The notes under the pieces: generated by a model
Seen by the model: the letters and a program-made list of their open reading frames with translations, nothing else
What the model was told of the DNA's origin: nothing
Databases searched by the model: none
From: CAZYSK01 sp964649415
GTDB taxonomy: Bacteria; Chloroflexota; Anaerolineae; B4-G1
Length of the DNA stretch: 64,000 bases
Direction of reading: 5' to 3'
NCBI GenBank assembly: GCA_964649415.1
Contig: CAZYSK010000026.1
Coordinates: 6,160 to 70,159, forward strand
Made by a program: the position numbers and the translations under genes
Shown here: piece by piece, positions 1 through 7,108 of the stretch
Layout: the number at the start of each line of letters is the position of its first letter
How positions within the stretch are numbered: position 1 is the stretch's first letter

Positions 1-279
1 TACGCGGAGCACTTGCCCAACACGCCTCCTTCAGAAGATGTGGTGGACGTTGTTGACATCCAGTCCATTGGGGCGGCGATCCAGAACATGCTCCTGGCGG
101 CGCAGGACCTGGGCATCGGAACGCTTTGGATATGCGACGTCTATTACGCGCGCGATGAGTTGTGCGCCTGGCTGGGCCAGACGAATCAGATGGTGGCGGC
201 GGTGTCACTGGGGTATGCGGGTGAGAGGCCCAGAGCCCGGCGAACCAAACCGTTGGGCGAACTAGTCACGTGGCTGTAG
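1..279 (+). CDS. Nitroreductase family protein, C-terminal part (cut by window start)
   Basis: The reading frame is open from base 1, so the N-terminus lies outside the window; 92 residues are visible. The segment with AAIQNMLLAAQDLGIGTLW, followed by a hydrophilic linker and AVSLGYAGERP, is the usual C-terminal half of FMN-dependent nitroreductase-fold enzymes (the helix over the flavin and the last strand). Such enzymes reduce nitro, quinone or other electron-poor substrates with NAD(P)H in the cytoplasm; the substrate cannot be read from this part. It lies 61 bases upstream of the VOC gene on the same strand and probably belongs to the same operon. A second, complete nitroreductase is at 24513-25022. 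Confidence 0.8.
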   Translation, partial: YAEHLPNTPPSEDVVDVVDIQSIGAAIQNMLLAAQDLGIGTLWICDVYYARDELCAWLGQTNQMVAAVSLGYAGERPRARRTKPLGELVTWL

Positions 280-340
280 GCCCTCGGTGCGTGGGGTACC
301 GGTCTGGAGCAGTCGCGCGAGTTCACGAAGGGAGTGAGTA

Positions 341-826
341 GTGGACATCACTTTTCAGACATCGCTTCTGTTCGTCCGGGACGTTGAGGCTTCCCGGCGT
401 TTCTACGAGGGCTTGCTGGGCCAGGAGGTCACGTTCGACTTCGGCGAGAACGTGTCGTTCGCAGGCGGATTCGCGATCCAGAAGGCCGACCACATCGGGC
501 CGATCATCTTTGGCCGCCCGCTCGCTGGCGCGGGGCCGCTGGGACGCGAGAACTTCGAGCTGTACTTCGAGTCGGATGATCTCGACGCCGTTCTAGAACG
601 TCTCACCGAGGCCGGGACGCCCGTCATCCATCCTCTGCGCGAGCAGCCGTGGGGCCAGCGTGTGTTCCGTGTGTATGACCCGGACGGGCACATCGTCGAG
701 ATAGGTGAGCCTATGTCCGCCGTGGTGGCGCGGTTCTTGCGGCAGGGCGTGTCCGAGGAAGAGGCAGCGCAGCGGTCCTCAATGCCGCTGGAGTTCGTGC
801 GGCAGATCGCGCAGAATATGGATTAG
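341..826 (+). CDS. VOC (glyoxalase/bleomycin-resistance fold) family protein
   Basis: A 161-residue protein starting at GTG 341, about 9 bases after a GGGAG-type ribosome site. Residues 1-120 form one vicinal-oxygen-chelate module: the opening strand-helix FVRDVEASRRFYEGLLG, the turn FELYFESDDLDAVLERL, and the closing YDPDGHIVEIGEP, whose Glu is the usual metal ligand. The family includes lyases, dioxygenases and drug-binding proteins, so the substrate is unknown. Residues after about 125 form an extra tail rich in Glu and Arg (EEEAAQRSSMPLEFVRQI) that resembles a short helix-turn-helix-like appendage. It is followed 22 bases later by a DUF3795 gene, with which it is probably co-transcribed. 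Confidence 0.8.
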   Translation: MDITFQTSLLFVRDVEASRRFYEGLLGQEVTFDFGENVSFAGGFAIQKADHIGPIIFGRPLAGAGPLGRENFELYFESDDLDAVLERLTEAGTPVIHPLREQPWGQRVFRVYDPDGHIVEIGEPMSAVVARFLRQGVSEEEAAQRSSMPLEFVRQIAQNMD

Positions 827-848
827 ACGTACCAAGGAGGGAGTGGAA

Positions 849-1196
849 ATGAGCAAGATCATCGCTTACTGTGGCCTGGTCTGTAGTGATTGTCCGGCCT
901 ACGTCGCCACGCAAACAGACGACTGGCATGCGCTGGAGCAACTGGCGGCCAAGGCGCGGGAGGAGTTCAACGTGCCGGACGCCACCGCCGAGTCGGCGAG
1001 GTGCGATGGCTGCCTCGGAGACGATGGGCACAAGTGTGGCTATTGTTTCGAGTGCGCGATCCGCGCCTGCGGCGTGGAGCGGGGTGTCGTCAACTGCGCC
1101 CACTGCGACGAGTACGCCTGCGACAAGCTGGAGGGTTTCTTCAGCGCCGCGCCGGACGCGCGGGGGACGCTGGACGAGGTCCGGCGGTCGCTGTAG
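849..1196 (+). CDS. DUF3795 family Cys-rich protein (copy 1)
   Basis: A 115-residue protein. ATG 849 follows an AAGGAGGGAG ribosome site, and the ORF extension upstream (to 705) overlaps the VOC gene and is not needed. Cysteines fall in three groups: CGLVCSDCPAY at the N-terminus, CDGCLG...CGYCFECAIRACG in the middle, and NCAHCDEYAC near the end. These spacings suggest Zn or Fe-S binding and are the hallmark of DUF3795. No enzymatic function is established for the family. A close paralogue lies at 4736-5086, and the two copies flank an aldo/keto reductase with its own Fe-S motifs, so a shared metal or redox role is possible (inference). Confidence 0.85.
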   Translation: MSKIIAYCGLVCSDCPAYVATQTDDWHALEQLAAKAREEFNVPDATAESARCDGCLGDDGHKCGYCFECAIRACGVERGVVNCAHCDEYACDKLEGFFSAAPDARGTLDEVRRSL

Positions 1197-1210
1197 GGGG
1201 AGAGCGAGCC

Positions 1211-1981
1211 ATGAATGCTGGTTTCGAGATTGTCATAGTGGACGCGAGCAACGTCGATCAGCTTGGCTTCTTCTGCTACAAGAGCAAGCCCAAGACGGAG
1301 GGATACCGCCGGAAGCGGGATTGGCTGGAGCAGCGCTTCTCCGAGGGGATGAAAATCAAGATTCTCTACGAGGGTAAGCGATCCGTGGGATTCATCGAGT
1401 ACATCCCCGGCCAGTTCGCGTGGCGCGCGGTCGAGGCCCAGGGCTACCTGGTCGTCCATTGCTTGTGGGTCGTCGGCAGCGGCAAGAAGAAAGGCTACGG
1501 GTCGCGTTTGTTGGACGAGTGCGTGCGAGACGCCCGAGACATGGGGATGCACGGCGTCGCCATGGTGACCAGCAGCGGTCACTGGTTGGCTGGGAAGAAA
1601 CTGCTTGTGCGCAACGGGTTTGAGTCCGTGGGGCAGTCGCCGCCCTCATTTGATCTCCTGGTCAAGAGGTTCGACGATGCGCCAGCGCCCGCTTTTCCTG
1701 GGGACTGGGAGGAGCGGCTCGGCCGCTACGGTCCTGGACTGACGGTCGTCCGGACTGACCAATGCCCCTACATCGACAACGGTGTCCAGAAGATCGTGGA
1801 CGTCGCCGCTGAGAGGGGGATTCAGGCCCGCGTAGTTGAACTGCGCAGTTGCCAGGAGGTACGGGAGTCTGCGCCGTCGGCCTATGGGGTCTACGGCGTG
1901 GTGTACAATGGGGAGCTGTTGGCGTATCATTACCTCACCGACAAACAGTTCAGGGAGCTGTTGGACCAACGTGTAGGCTAG
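1211..1981 (+). CDS. GNAT N-acetyltransferase with C-terminal YoaP-like domain
   Basis: A 256-residue protein. ATG 1211 is preceded by GGGGGAGAG. Residues 1-150 are a GNAT fold: the acetyl-CoA pyrophosphate loop appears as GSGKKKGYGSRLL (about residues 92-104) and is followed by the typical strand-helix ending in LLVRNGFESVG. Residues from about 165 on resemble the YoaP-like domain, including DQCPYIDNGVQKIVDVAAERG and a final strand pair YGVYGVVYNGELLAYHYL. Proteins with this architecture are annotated as acetyltransferases of unknown substrate; the YoaP part has a thioredoxin-like look with a single exposed Cys. It sits 14 bases after DUF3795 in the same operon. Confidence 0.8.
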   Translation: MNAGFEIVIVDASNVDQLGFFCYKSKPKTEGYRRKRDWLEQRFSEGMKIKILYEGKRSVGFIEYIPGQFAWRAVEAQGYLVVHCLWVVGSGKKKGYGSRLLDECVRDARDMGMHGVAMVTSSGHWLAGKKLLVRNGFESVGQSPPSFDLLVKRFDDAPAPAFPGDWEERLGRYGPGLTVVRTDQCPYIDNGVQKIVDVAAERGIQARVVELRSCQEVRESAPSAYGVYGVVYNGELLAYHYLTDKQFRELLDQRVG

Positions 1982-2072
1982 CAAGCACTATCCTGGGCGT
2001 CGTGATCGCCACGATCTATGGGACTGGCGAGTGAGATACCCTTGGCAGTGCGGTGACGGATGGGGGTGAGAG

Positions 2073-2594
2073 GTGGAGGAGCGCGAGTGCTATGAGAGTT
2101 TTCCCGCGTGGATAGTCGTCCTGAGCTATCTGATGACAGTGGCTATCTACGCAGCCGGAGCGTATGCCCTGGCTGGGTTGGGGATCGTGGTCTCCGTGGT
2201 TTACCTGCTCTATTGTCTGGCGATTGAGATCAGGCTTCTTAAAGTAGGCTGTGTGGATTGCTACTACTACGGCAAGCGGTGCGGGCCGGGCAGGGGCAAG
2301 CTGTGTTCTCTTCTGTTCAAGCGGGGCGATCCCGAGAGGTTCGCCGCCAAGCAGGCCACCTGGCTTGATATGCTGCCGGATTTCCTGGTGCTGATCTTTC
2401 CGCTCGCTGGTGGAATCGTGTCGCTGGTACTGGATTTCTCCTGGCTGCGCCTGGCGGCGCTGGTCGTTCTGGTCGCGCTGTACCTCGGCGGCAATGCGGT
2501 GATTCGGGGGGCGTTCGCCTGCAGGTATTGCAGACAGGGAGCGATCGGCTGCCCGGCCCTGGCGCTGTTTGGAGGAGAAGATGAAAGTGACTGA
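2073..2594 (+). CDS. Small integral membrane protein with cytoplasmic Cys clusters
   Basis: Family not recognised. A 173-residue protein from GTG 2073 behind GGGGGTGAG. There are two hydrophobic hairpins: helices at about residues 12-32 and 34-52, then 99-120 and 123-143. Between them lies a hydrophilic loop with CVDCYYYGKRCGPGRGKLC, and after the last helix CRYCRQGAIGCPA. The paired CxxC motifs on the same predicted membrane face could bind a metal or carry out thiol redox chemistry (inference). The 3' end overlaps the next gene by 14 bases, and that gene's ribosome site lies inside this coding sequence, which indicates translational coupling. Confidence 0.7.
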   Translation: MEERECYESFPAWIVVLSYLMTVAIYAAGAYALAGLGIVVSVVYLLYCLAIEIRLLKVGCVDCYYYGKRCGPGRGKLCSLLFKRGDPERFAAKQATWLDMLPDFLVLIFPLAGGIVSLVLDFSWLRLAALVVLVALYLGGNAVIRGAFACRYCRQGAIGCPALALFGGEDESD

Positions 2595-3564
2595 TGTGAC
2601 GCCGTGGTTGCTGGAATTGGGCGAACCGTGGACCCGCTACCGCACGCTGGTGGACCTGCTCGACCGGCCCGAGGACGACGCCGAGGTGCAGGCTGCACGC
2701 GCGGAGATGCTGGCCCATCCACAGGTGGAGGGGTTGACGGACCAAGCCGCCACCTGGCCCGGTTTTGCCCTCGCGCGCCATAACGACGCCAAGCACCCCA
2801 TCTATGCCTTGAGCACGCTGGCTGACTTTGGCCTGCTGGCGAGTGATCCCGGCATATCCCCGGCCATTGAGGCAGTGATGGCCCATCAATCGGAAGAGGG
2901 CGCGTTCCAGACCAAGCTGCGTCTCTACAAACGCTTCGGCGGCGTCGACGGCGAGCGGTGGACGTGGATGGCGTGCGATGCGCCGACCTTGCTCTATGCA
3001 CTGTTGTCCTTCGGGTTGACGGGTGACGGGCGCGTGCAGCGCGCTGTTGATCATCTGGTGGGCCTGGTTGAGGACAACGGCTGGCGCTGCAGAGGTGCAG
3101 CGGAACTGGGTGAGTTCAAGGGGCCGGGCAAGCGCGAGGACCCCTGTCCTATCGCCAACGTCTACGCGCTGAAGGCGCTCTCCCAGGTGCCCGAGCTGAT
3201 CGACAGCCCCGCTACGCGTGCCGGGGCCGAGATGCTCCTCTGGCATTGGGGCCCCGAGTGCGAGCGAAAGGTTTTCCTGTTTGGCATTGGCACTACCTTT
3301 CGCAGACTCAAGTACCCATTCGTATGGTACGACATCCTGCACGTGGTGGACGTCCTGAGCCGCTATCCCTTTGTCCACGGGGACCCCCGCTTCCAGGAGA
3401 TGGTCGGGACGGTCACGACCCAGGCGGACGAGGCAGGGCGCTACACCGCCGGCTCGATGTTCCGCGCCTGGAAGGACTGGTCCTTTGCCGACAAGAAGAA
3501 CCCCTCGCCGTGGCTCACGTTCCTCGTGTGGCGCGTGCTCAAGCGCATCGGCGAATCGGCATAG
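2581..3564 (+). CDS. Conserved protein with alpha/alpha-toroid (prenyltransferase/squalene-cyclase-like) repeats
   Basis: A 327-residue protein. ATG 2581 follows GGAGGAG by a few bases and is preferred over the in-frame ATG at 2569. The sequence consists of helical repeats with motifs such as HPIYALSTLADFGL, EAVMAHQSEEGAF, CDAPTLLYALLSFGL and CPIANVYALKALSQ. This is the pattern of terpenoid-cyclase/prenyltransferase-like toroids. No DxDD or similar catalytic acid motif is evident, so it is probably a non-cyclase member of this superfamily. It is coupled to the membrane protein upstream and followed after 35 bases by the aldo/keto reductase. The function is unknown. Confidence 0.65.
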   Translation: MKVTDVTPWLLELGEPWTRYRTLVDLLDRPEDDAEVQAARAEMLAHPQVEGLTDQAATWPGFALARHNDAKHPIYALSTLADFGLLASDPGISPAIEAVMAHQSEEGAFQTKLRLYKRFGGVDGERWTWMACDAPTLLYALLSFGLTGDGRVQRAVDHLVGLVEDNGWRCRGAAELGEFKGPGKREDPCPIANVYALKALSQVPELIDSPATRAGAEMLLWHWGPECERKVFLFGIGTTFRRLKYPFVWYDILHVVDVLSRYPFVHGDPRFQEMVGTVTTQADEAGRYTAGSMFRAWKDWSFADKKNPSPWLTFLVWRVLKRIGESA

Positions 3565-3599
3565 ATAGGAGGCTCGTATGGGCAAAGATGGGAGGGTTG

Positions 3600-4724
3600 A
3601 TGGACCACCGCAAGCTGGGTAGAACCGGCCTCGACGCCAGCGTGATTGGCCTGGGGACGGAGTACTTGAAGGGGCAGCCGCGCGAGACGGTGGTCTCGGT
3701 GATCCGTGAGGCCGTCGAACGAGGCGTGAACTACTTCGACGTCCTTTTCGCGTTCCCTGAGTACCTGGACAACCTGGGTGTGGCCTTCGAGGGGCGCAGG
3801 GAGCGCGTCATCTTGACCGGTCACCTGGGCTCCACGGTGAAGGACGGGCAGTACTGCAAGTCGCGAAGCGTGAGGAGGAGCGAGGAGTTCTTCCTCGACG
3901 TGCTCACGAGGCTGGGCACGGACCGCGTGGACATTGCATTCTTGCACAACTTCAACACGGTCACGGACTATGAGCGCGCGATGAAGCCCAAGGGATTGCT
4001 GGGACTGGCGCACCGCCTCCAGCAGGAGGGTAGGGCGCAGTTCATCGGCATCAGCGTGCACAATGTCGAGGTGGCGGCTATGGCGGTGGAAAGCGGGCAG
4101 ATCGACGTGGTGATGTTCCCGGTCAACCTGGCCGCGAACGCGATGCCTGGCCGGAATGACATGCTGAGCTTGTGTGCGCGGCAGGGAATTGGTGTGGTCG
4201 CGATGAAGCCGTTTGCCGGCGGAAAGCTGCTGCGTGGGAGTGGCACGGTTCGGATGGCCAAGTACCAGACCGGCGGCGAGAGCTTCAAGACCCGGATCGC
4301 GTCGCCGATCACGCCGGTGCAGTGCCTCAGCTACGTGCTGGCTCAGACCGGCGTCTCCGTCGCGCTCCCGGGGGTCAAGAATGCGGCCGAGTTGGATGCG
4401 GCGCTTCACACGCTGGGGGCGAGCGTGGAGGAGCGGGACTTCGGCGGTGCCCTCGCAGACTTCGGCAGGTACGTGGAAGGGGAGTGTGTGTATTGCAACC
4501 ACTGTCTGCCCTGTCCGGTCGCCATAGACGTCGCTCGTGTCAACCGACTGGTTGACACGGCGGGGCAGGGCGACCTGGGGCAGTTGCGGATCGCGTACGA
4601 CGCGCTTTCTGTGAAGGCCTCGGCCTGCACAGAATGCGGCGCGTGTGCGGAGCGCTGTCCCTTTGGTGTGGACGTGGTTTCGAGGATGCGGCGAGCCGTT
4701 GAGTTATTTGAGGACTATGCCTAA
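3600..4724 (+). CDS. Aldo/keto reductase with C-terminal ferredoxin-type Fe-S domain
   Basis: A 374-residue protein starting MDHRKLGRTGLDASVIGLG, the normal opening of this family. ATG 3600 sits 4 bases after GGAGG; ATG 3588 is an alternative. A TIM-barrel reductase occupies residues 1-275. The tail carries CVYCNHCLPCP and CTECGACAERCP, two ferredoxin-like Cys groups. Family knowledge suggests an NAD(P)H-linked oxidoreductase that passes electrons through Fe-S centres. The Asp after NYF and the His in AFLHNF of the usual catalytic tetrad are visible. The segment that normally holds the catalytic Lys reads ILTGHLG, so that Lys seems to be absent, which should be checked by alignment. It is flanked by Cys-rich genes, with DUF3795 copy 2 only 11 bases downstream. 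Confidence 0.85.
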   Translation: MDHRKLGRTGLDASVIGLGTEYLKGQPRETVVSVIREAVERGVNYFDVLFAFPEYLDNLGVAFEGRRERVILTGHLGSTVKDGQYCKSRSVRRSEEFFLDVLTRLGTDRVDIAFLHNFNTVTDYERAMKPKGLLGLAHRLQQEGRAQFIGISVHNVEVAAMAVESGQIDVVMFPVNLAANAMPGRNDMLSLCARQGIGVVAMKPFAGGKLLRGSGTVRMAKYQTGGESFKTRIASPITPVQCLSYVLAQTGVSVALPGVKNAAELDAALHTLGASVEERDFGGALADFGRYVEGECVYCNHCLPCPVAIDVARVNRLVDTAGQGDLGQLRIAYDALSVKASACTECGACAERCPFGVDVVSRMRRAVELFEDYA

Positions 4725-4735
4725 GGAGGACTCTG

Positions 4736-5086
4736 ATGGAGAGGATTGTTGCCTACTGTGGACTGGTGTGCAGTGACTGCCCGGCGTACATCGCTACGCA
4801 GGCGGACGACGCGGCCGCGCTGGAACAAGTCGCGGCCCAGTGGCGGGAGGAGTACAACGCCCCCAATATCACGGTTGATCACGTGATCTGCGACGGCTGC
4901 CTGACCGACCAGGGGCGCAAGTGCGGCCATTGCGCGGACTGCGACATCCGTGCCTGTGGCATGGAGCGGGGCGTCGTCAACTGTGCGCACTGTGGCGAAT
5001 ACCCCTGTGAGAGGAACGAGCGTTTCTTCGGCTTCGTACCGGATGCGCGCACTGTGTTGGATGAGATCAGGCGCGGGCTGGTGTAA
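4736..5086 (+). CDS. DUF3795 family Cys-rich protein (copy 2)
   Basis: A 116-residue paralogue of the protein at 849-1196, with the same three Cys groups (CGLVCSDCPAY; CDGCL...CGHCADCDIRACG; NCAHCGEYPC) and the same ending DARTVLDEIRRGL. ATG 4736 lies 5 bases after AAGGAGGA. It is the last gene of the operon and is followed after 21 bases by a strong hairpin terminator. Two copies within one operon suggest a duplication with retained function or a heteromeric pair. The family has no established activity. Confidence 0.85.
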   Translation: MERIVAYCGLVCSDCPAYIATQADDAAALEQVAAQWREEYNAPNITVDHVICDGCLTDQGRKCGHCADCDIRACGMERGVVNCAHCGEYPCERNERFFGFVPDARTVLDEIRRGLV

Positions 5087-5107
5087 CCCTGTGAACGACT
5101 TGCATGC

Positions 5108-5145
5108 ACAGAGCCTGGGGGACTCCCCCAGGCTCTGTCTTTCAG
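5108..5145 (+). terminator. Rho-independent terminator of the 0.3-5.1 kb operon
   Basis: A perfect 14-bp inverted repeat (5108-5121 with 5125-5138, arms beginning ACAGAGCC) encloses a 3-base loop and is followed by CTTTC. It lies 21 bases after the DUF3795 stop codon and in front of the convergent WYL regulator gene, so it may stop transcription from both sides. Confidence 0.85.
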
Positions 5146-5246
5146 TCACATCATCACGGCTGAATGTGAAGCCCTCTGCGAAGCTTCCTCTGTAGCATGT
5201 CAACCAAGAGCGAGATCTCCTGCAATCCTTCCTCGTCAGTCACCCT

Positions 5247-6239
5247 TCAAACAGGAGATCCTTCAACCACGTCATCTCGCGTGGATTCGGCATACTGCTG
5301 CAAGGCGCCTCTCGCGGCCTCTTGTACGCGTTGTATCAACTCCGGCGGCTCGAGGACCCGGGCCGCCGAGCCGTGGCCCAATACCCAGGCGCTCGCCCAG
5401 TCCAGGGTGGCCGTCTCGAAGCGTGCCGTGATCGAACCGTCGGGGTGATCGGTGATCTCCATCCAGTGATCGTGGCGCTCGTGCACCTGGCGGGCTACGC
5501 CGACCTCCAGGTGGACGGCCACTCTGTACTTGGGTTCGAAGCGCATCGTGCGCGCCAGATACTCGCGCACGGAGAAGCCTCGGGGTATGGTGAACGGATC
5601 CTTGAGGGGGGTGACCTCTTGGATGCGATCCACGCGAAACGTGCGCATGTCCTCGCGGAGACGGCAGTAGCCAATCATGTACCACAAGCCCCATTGGAAT
5701 GTCAGCGCATAGGGCTCTACCACGCGCTCTGTGGCCTCCTGGCGCGTCCGACCCCGGTACACCAGCTGCACGCAGCAGCGGTTGCCGATGCATTGCCGTA
5801 GCGCGTGGATCGTCGGCTCCCATGGGCGGTAGTCCCTTCGGGCCAGGCCTTCGACGACCAGACTTTGGCGGGCGCGGGCCACCTCCTGGCGCAGATCGTC
5901 GGGCAGGACGTTATCGAGCTTGGCGGTGACGGCGGTGACCGCCTCCTCGTACGTCTGTCCCCATATCCCTCGGATCAGGGTGGCGCCCATGTAGAGCACC
6001 GTCGCCTCCTCAGCAGTGAAGATCAGCGGCGGTAGCTTGTAGCCCCGCACCAGCGAGAAGCCCCCGTAAGGCCCCCGTTCCGAATAGATCGGGATGCCCA
6101 TCTCCTCGAGCATCTCCATGTAGCGGTGTATGGTTCGCTCGGAGACATTTAGCTCGGCCGAAAGCTCCCCGGCCTTCCAGGTGGACCTTGTCTGCAGTAG
6201 CAGAATGAGTGATAGCAGGCGTGTGGCCACGTTGCCCAT
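5247..6239 (-). CDS. YafY-type WYL-domain transcriptional regulator
   Basis: A 330-residue protein. Residues 5-60 are a winged helix-turn-helix (LLSLILLLQTRSTWKAGELS then VSERTIHRYMEMLEEMGIPI and the wing YGGFSLV). The central part has the WYL core (VQLVYRGRTRQEA, then VEPYALTFQWGLWYMIGYC and RTFRVDRIQEV), followed by a WCX-type C-terminal extension. WYL domains sense small ligands, including oligonucleotides, in several characterised relatives; many act on neighbouring genes. It is convergent with the DUF3795 operon and divergent from the sugar locus. An upstream palindrome lies inside its presumed promoter at 6313-6345 and may be its own operator (inference). Confidence 0.88.
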   Translation of the reverse strand: MGNVATRLLSLILLLQTRSTWKAGELSAELNVSERTIHRYMEMLEEMGIPIYSERGPYGGFSLVRGYKLPPLIFTAEEATVLYMGATLIRGIWGQTYEEAVTAVTAKLDNVLPDDLRQEVARARQSLVVEGLARRDYRPWEPTIHALRQCIGNRCCVQLVYRGRTRQEATERVVEPYALTFQWGLWYMIGYCRLREDMRTFRVDRIQEVTPLKDPFTIPRGFSVREYLARTMRFEPKYRVAVHLEVGVARQVHERHDHWMEITDHPDGSITARFETATLDWASAWVLGHGSAARVLEPPELIQRVQEAARGALQQYAESTRDDVVEGSPV

Positions 6240-6312
6240 GGGATTCCCCTTCCAACGCTCCGGATCGTCGCTCGTGCTTCTTTCCCGCCGCGAACGGCGA
6301 CGGGATAGCCGT

Positions 6313-6345
6313 ATTATATCACATGATTATGACATGTACTGTCAA
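6313..6345 (-). promoter_or_regulatory. Predicted promoter with internal palindrome for the WYL regulator
   Basis: Read on the minus strand there is TTGACA (6345-6340) and an extended -10, TGATATAAT, whose TATAAT is at 6318-6313. The spacer between the hexamers is 21 bases, longer than the usual 17. Nearly the whole spacer is an inverted repeat, ACATG-N7-CATGT (6321-6337). A regulator bound there would sit between the -35 and -10 elements. The start codon is 74 bases downstream. Confidence 0.55.
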
Positions 6346-6544
6346 GATTGCGTCTCATTGGACTGCCGTGGGATGCCCTCGCCCTGTCTGGTCGGGCCTT
6401 CGCTTGACGGGGTGGGGGGTATCTGGCGGCGGGTGAGCCGACCGCCTCCGACCGTTTGCCCCCGAGCGTTGCGGTCGGCATCAGCACCGATGACGTCCGT
6501 TCCCGGACTGCAGAGCGGAAGTGCTGGAAAAGGTGCCGAATTGC

Positions 6545-6596
6545 TTGACAAGTACGCGTTTGTCCGCTACGATGAAAAAGGTTGCAACGTTGTGAC
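6545..6596 (+). promoter_or_regulatory. Sigma-70 promoter with LacI-type operator in front of decayed sugar genes
   Basis: TTGACA (6545-6550), a 17-base spacer and TACGAT (6568-6573) form a good promoter. Immediately downstream, 6581-6596 reads GTTGCAACGTTGTGAC: 12 of 16 positions are symmetric and the core CAACGTTG is a perfect palindrome with a central CG, as in LacI/GalR-family operators. The genes it would have driven (6658-7079) are now fragments, while DUF4432 downstream is intact. No LacI-type regulator gene lies in the window. The remainder of the 6240-6657 stretch holds only the WYL promoter and no supported gene. Confidence 0.5.
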
Positions 6597-6657
6597 GTTA
6601 TTGGGTTGCACTGTTGATCTGGAGGTATTTGCCAAGCCGTTCGACTGGCAGACCACG

Positions 6658-7079
6658 GAGACCTCGTGGGAGCGTTTGGTCGGACGCGCCCGCTTCATCC
6701 TGAGCAAGGGGCACGCGGCGCCGATCTTCTACACGGTGCTGGCCCACGCCGGGTACTTCGACCGTGACGAGTTGTGCGGTCTGCGCAGGGTCAACTGCCG
6801 GGCGGAGGGACACCCGGTGCAGGACAGGCTGCCCGGCATCGAAACGACCTCCGGTTCCCTGGGCAAGGGCATCTCGGTGGGCCTGGGCCACGTTCTGAGG
6901 GGACGCCTGAACGGGACGGACTACCGTGTTTACGTGCTCTTCGGCGGGAGGTGTTCTTGGCGATCGGTCTCGAAGTCGTGCGGCCCGTTGCAGCGGGCCA
7001 GGTCGTGACGTGGGACGACGTGCGTTTGGATGAGGATAGCGCGGTGGTGACACTGCGCCGCCAGCAGGATGCGCTATGA
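6658..7079 (+). pseudogene. Chimeric remnant: transketolase N-subunit fragment joined to a SAF-domain oxidoreductase tail
   Basis: From 6658 to about 6948 one frame encodes a core piece of a transketolase N-terminal subunit: RFILSKGHAAPIFYTVLAHA, EGHPVQDRLPGIETTSGSLG and YRVYVLFGG, where the thiamine site region begins. Similarity stops abruptly there. From about 6945 another frame encodes FLAIGLEVVRPVAAGQVVTW then DDVRLDEDSAVVTLRR and a stop at 7079. This matches the C-terminal SAF domain of homoserine-dehydrogenase-like oxidoreductases. Neither part has a start or a complete domain. The simplest reading is one deletion removing the transketolase 3' part and most of the oxidoreductase. Both families occur in sugar-catabolic operons, consistent with the DUF4432 and sugar-binding neighbours. 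Confidence 0.75.
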
Positions 7080-7108
7080 CTGGCGAATAGCAGACGGTGG
7101 GGGGGGAC

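Noticed and set aside
6130..6657. Long plus-strand ORF upstream of the transketolase fragment
   Set aside because: The first part overlaps the WYL gene antisense and its promoter; no protein similarity before about 6658.
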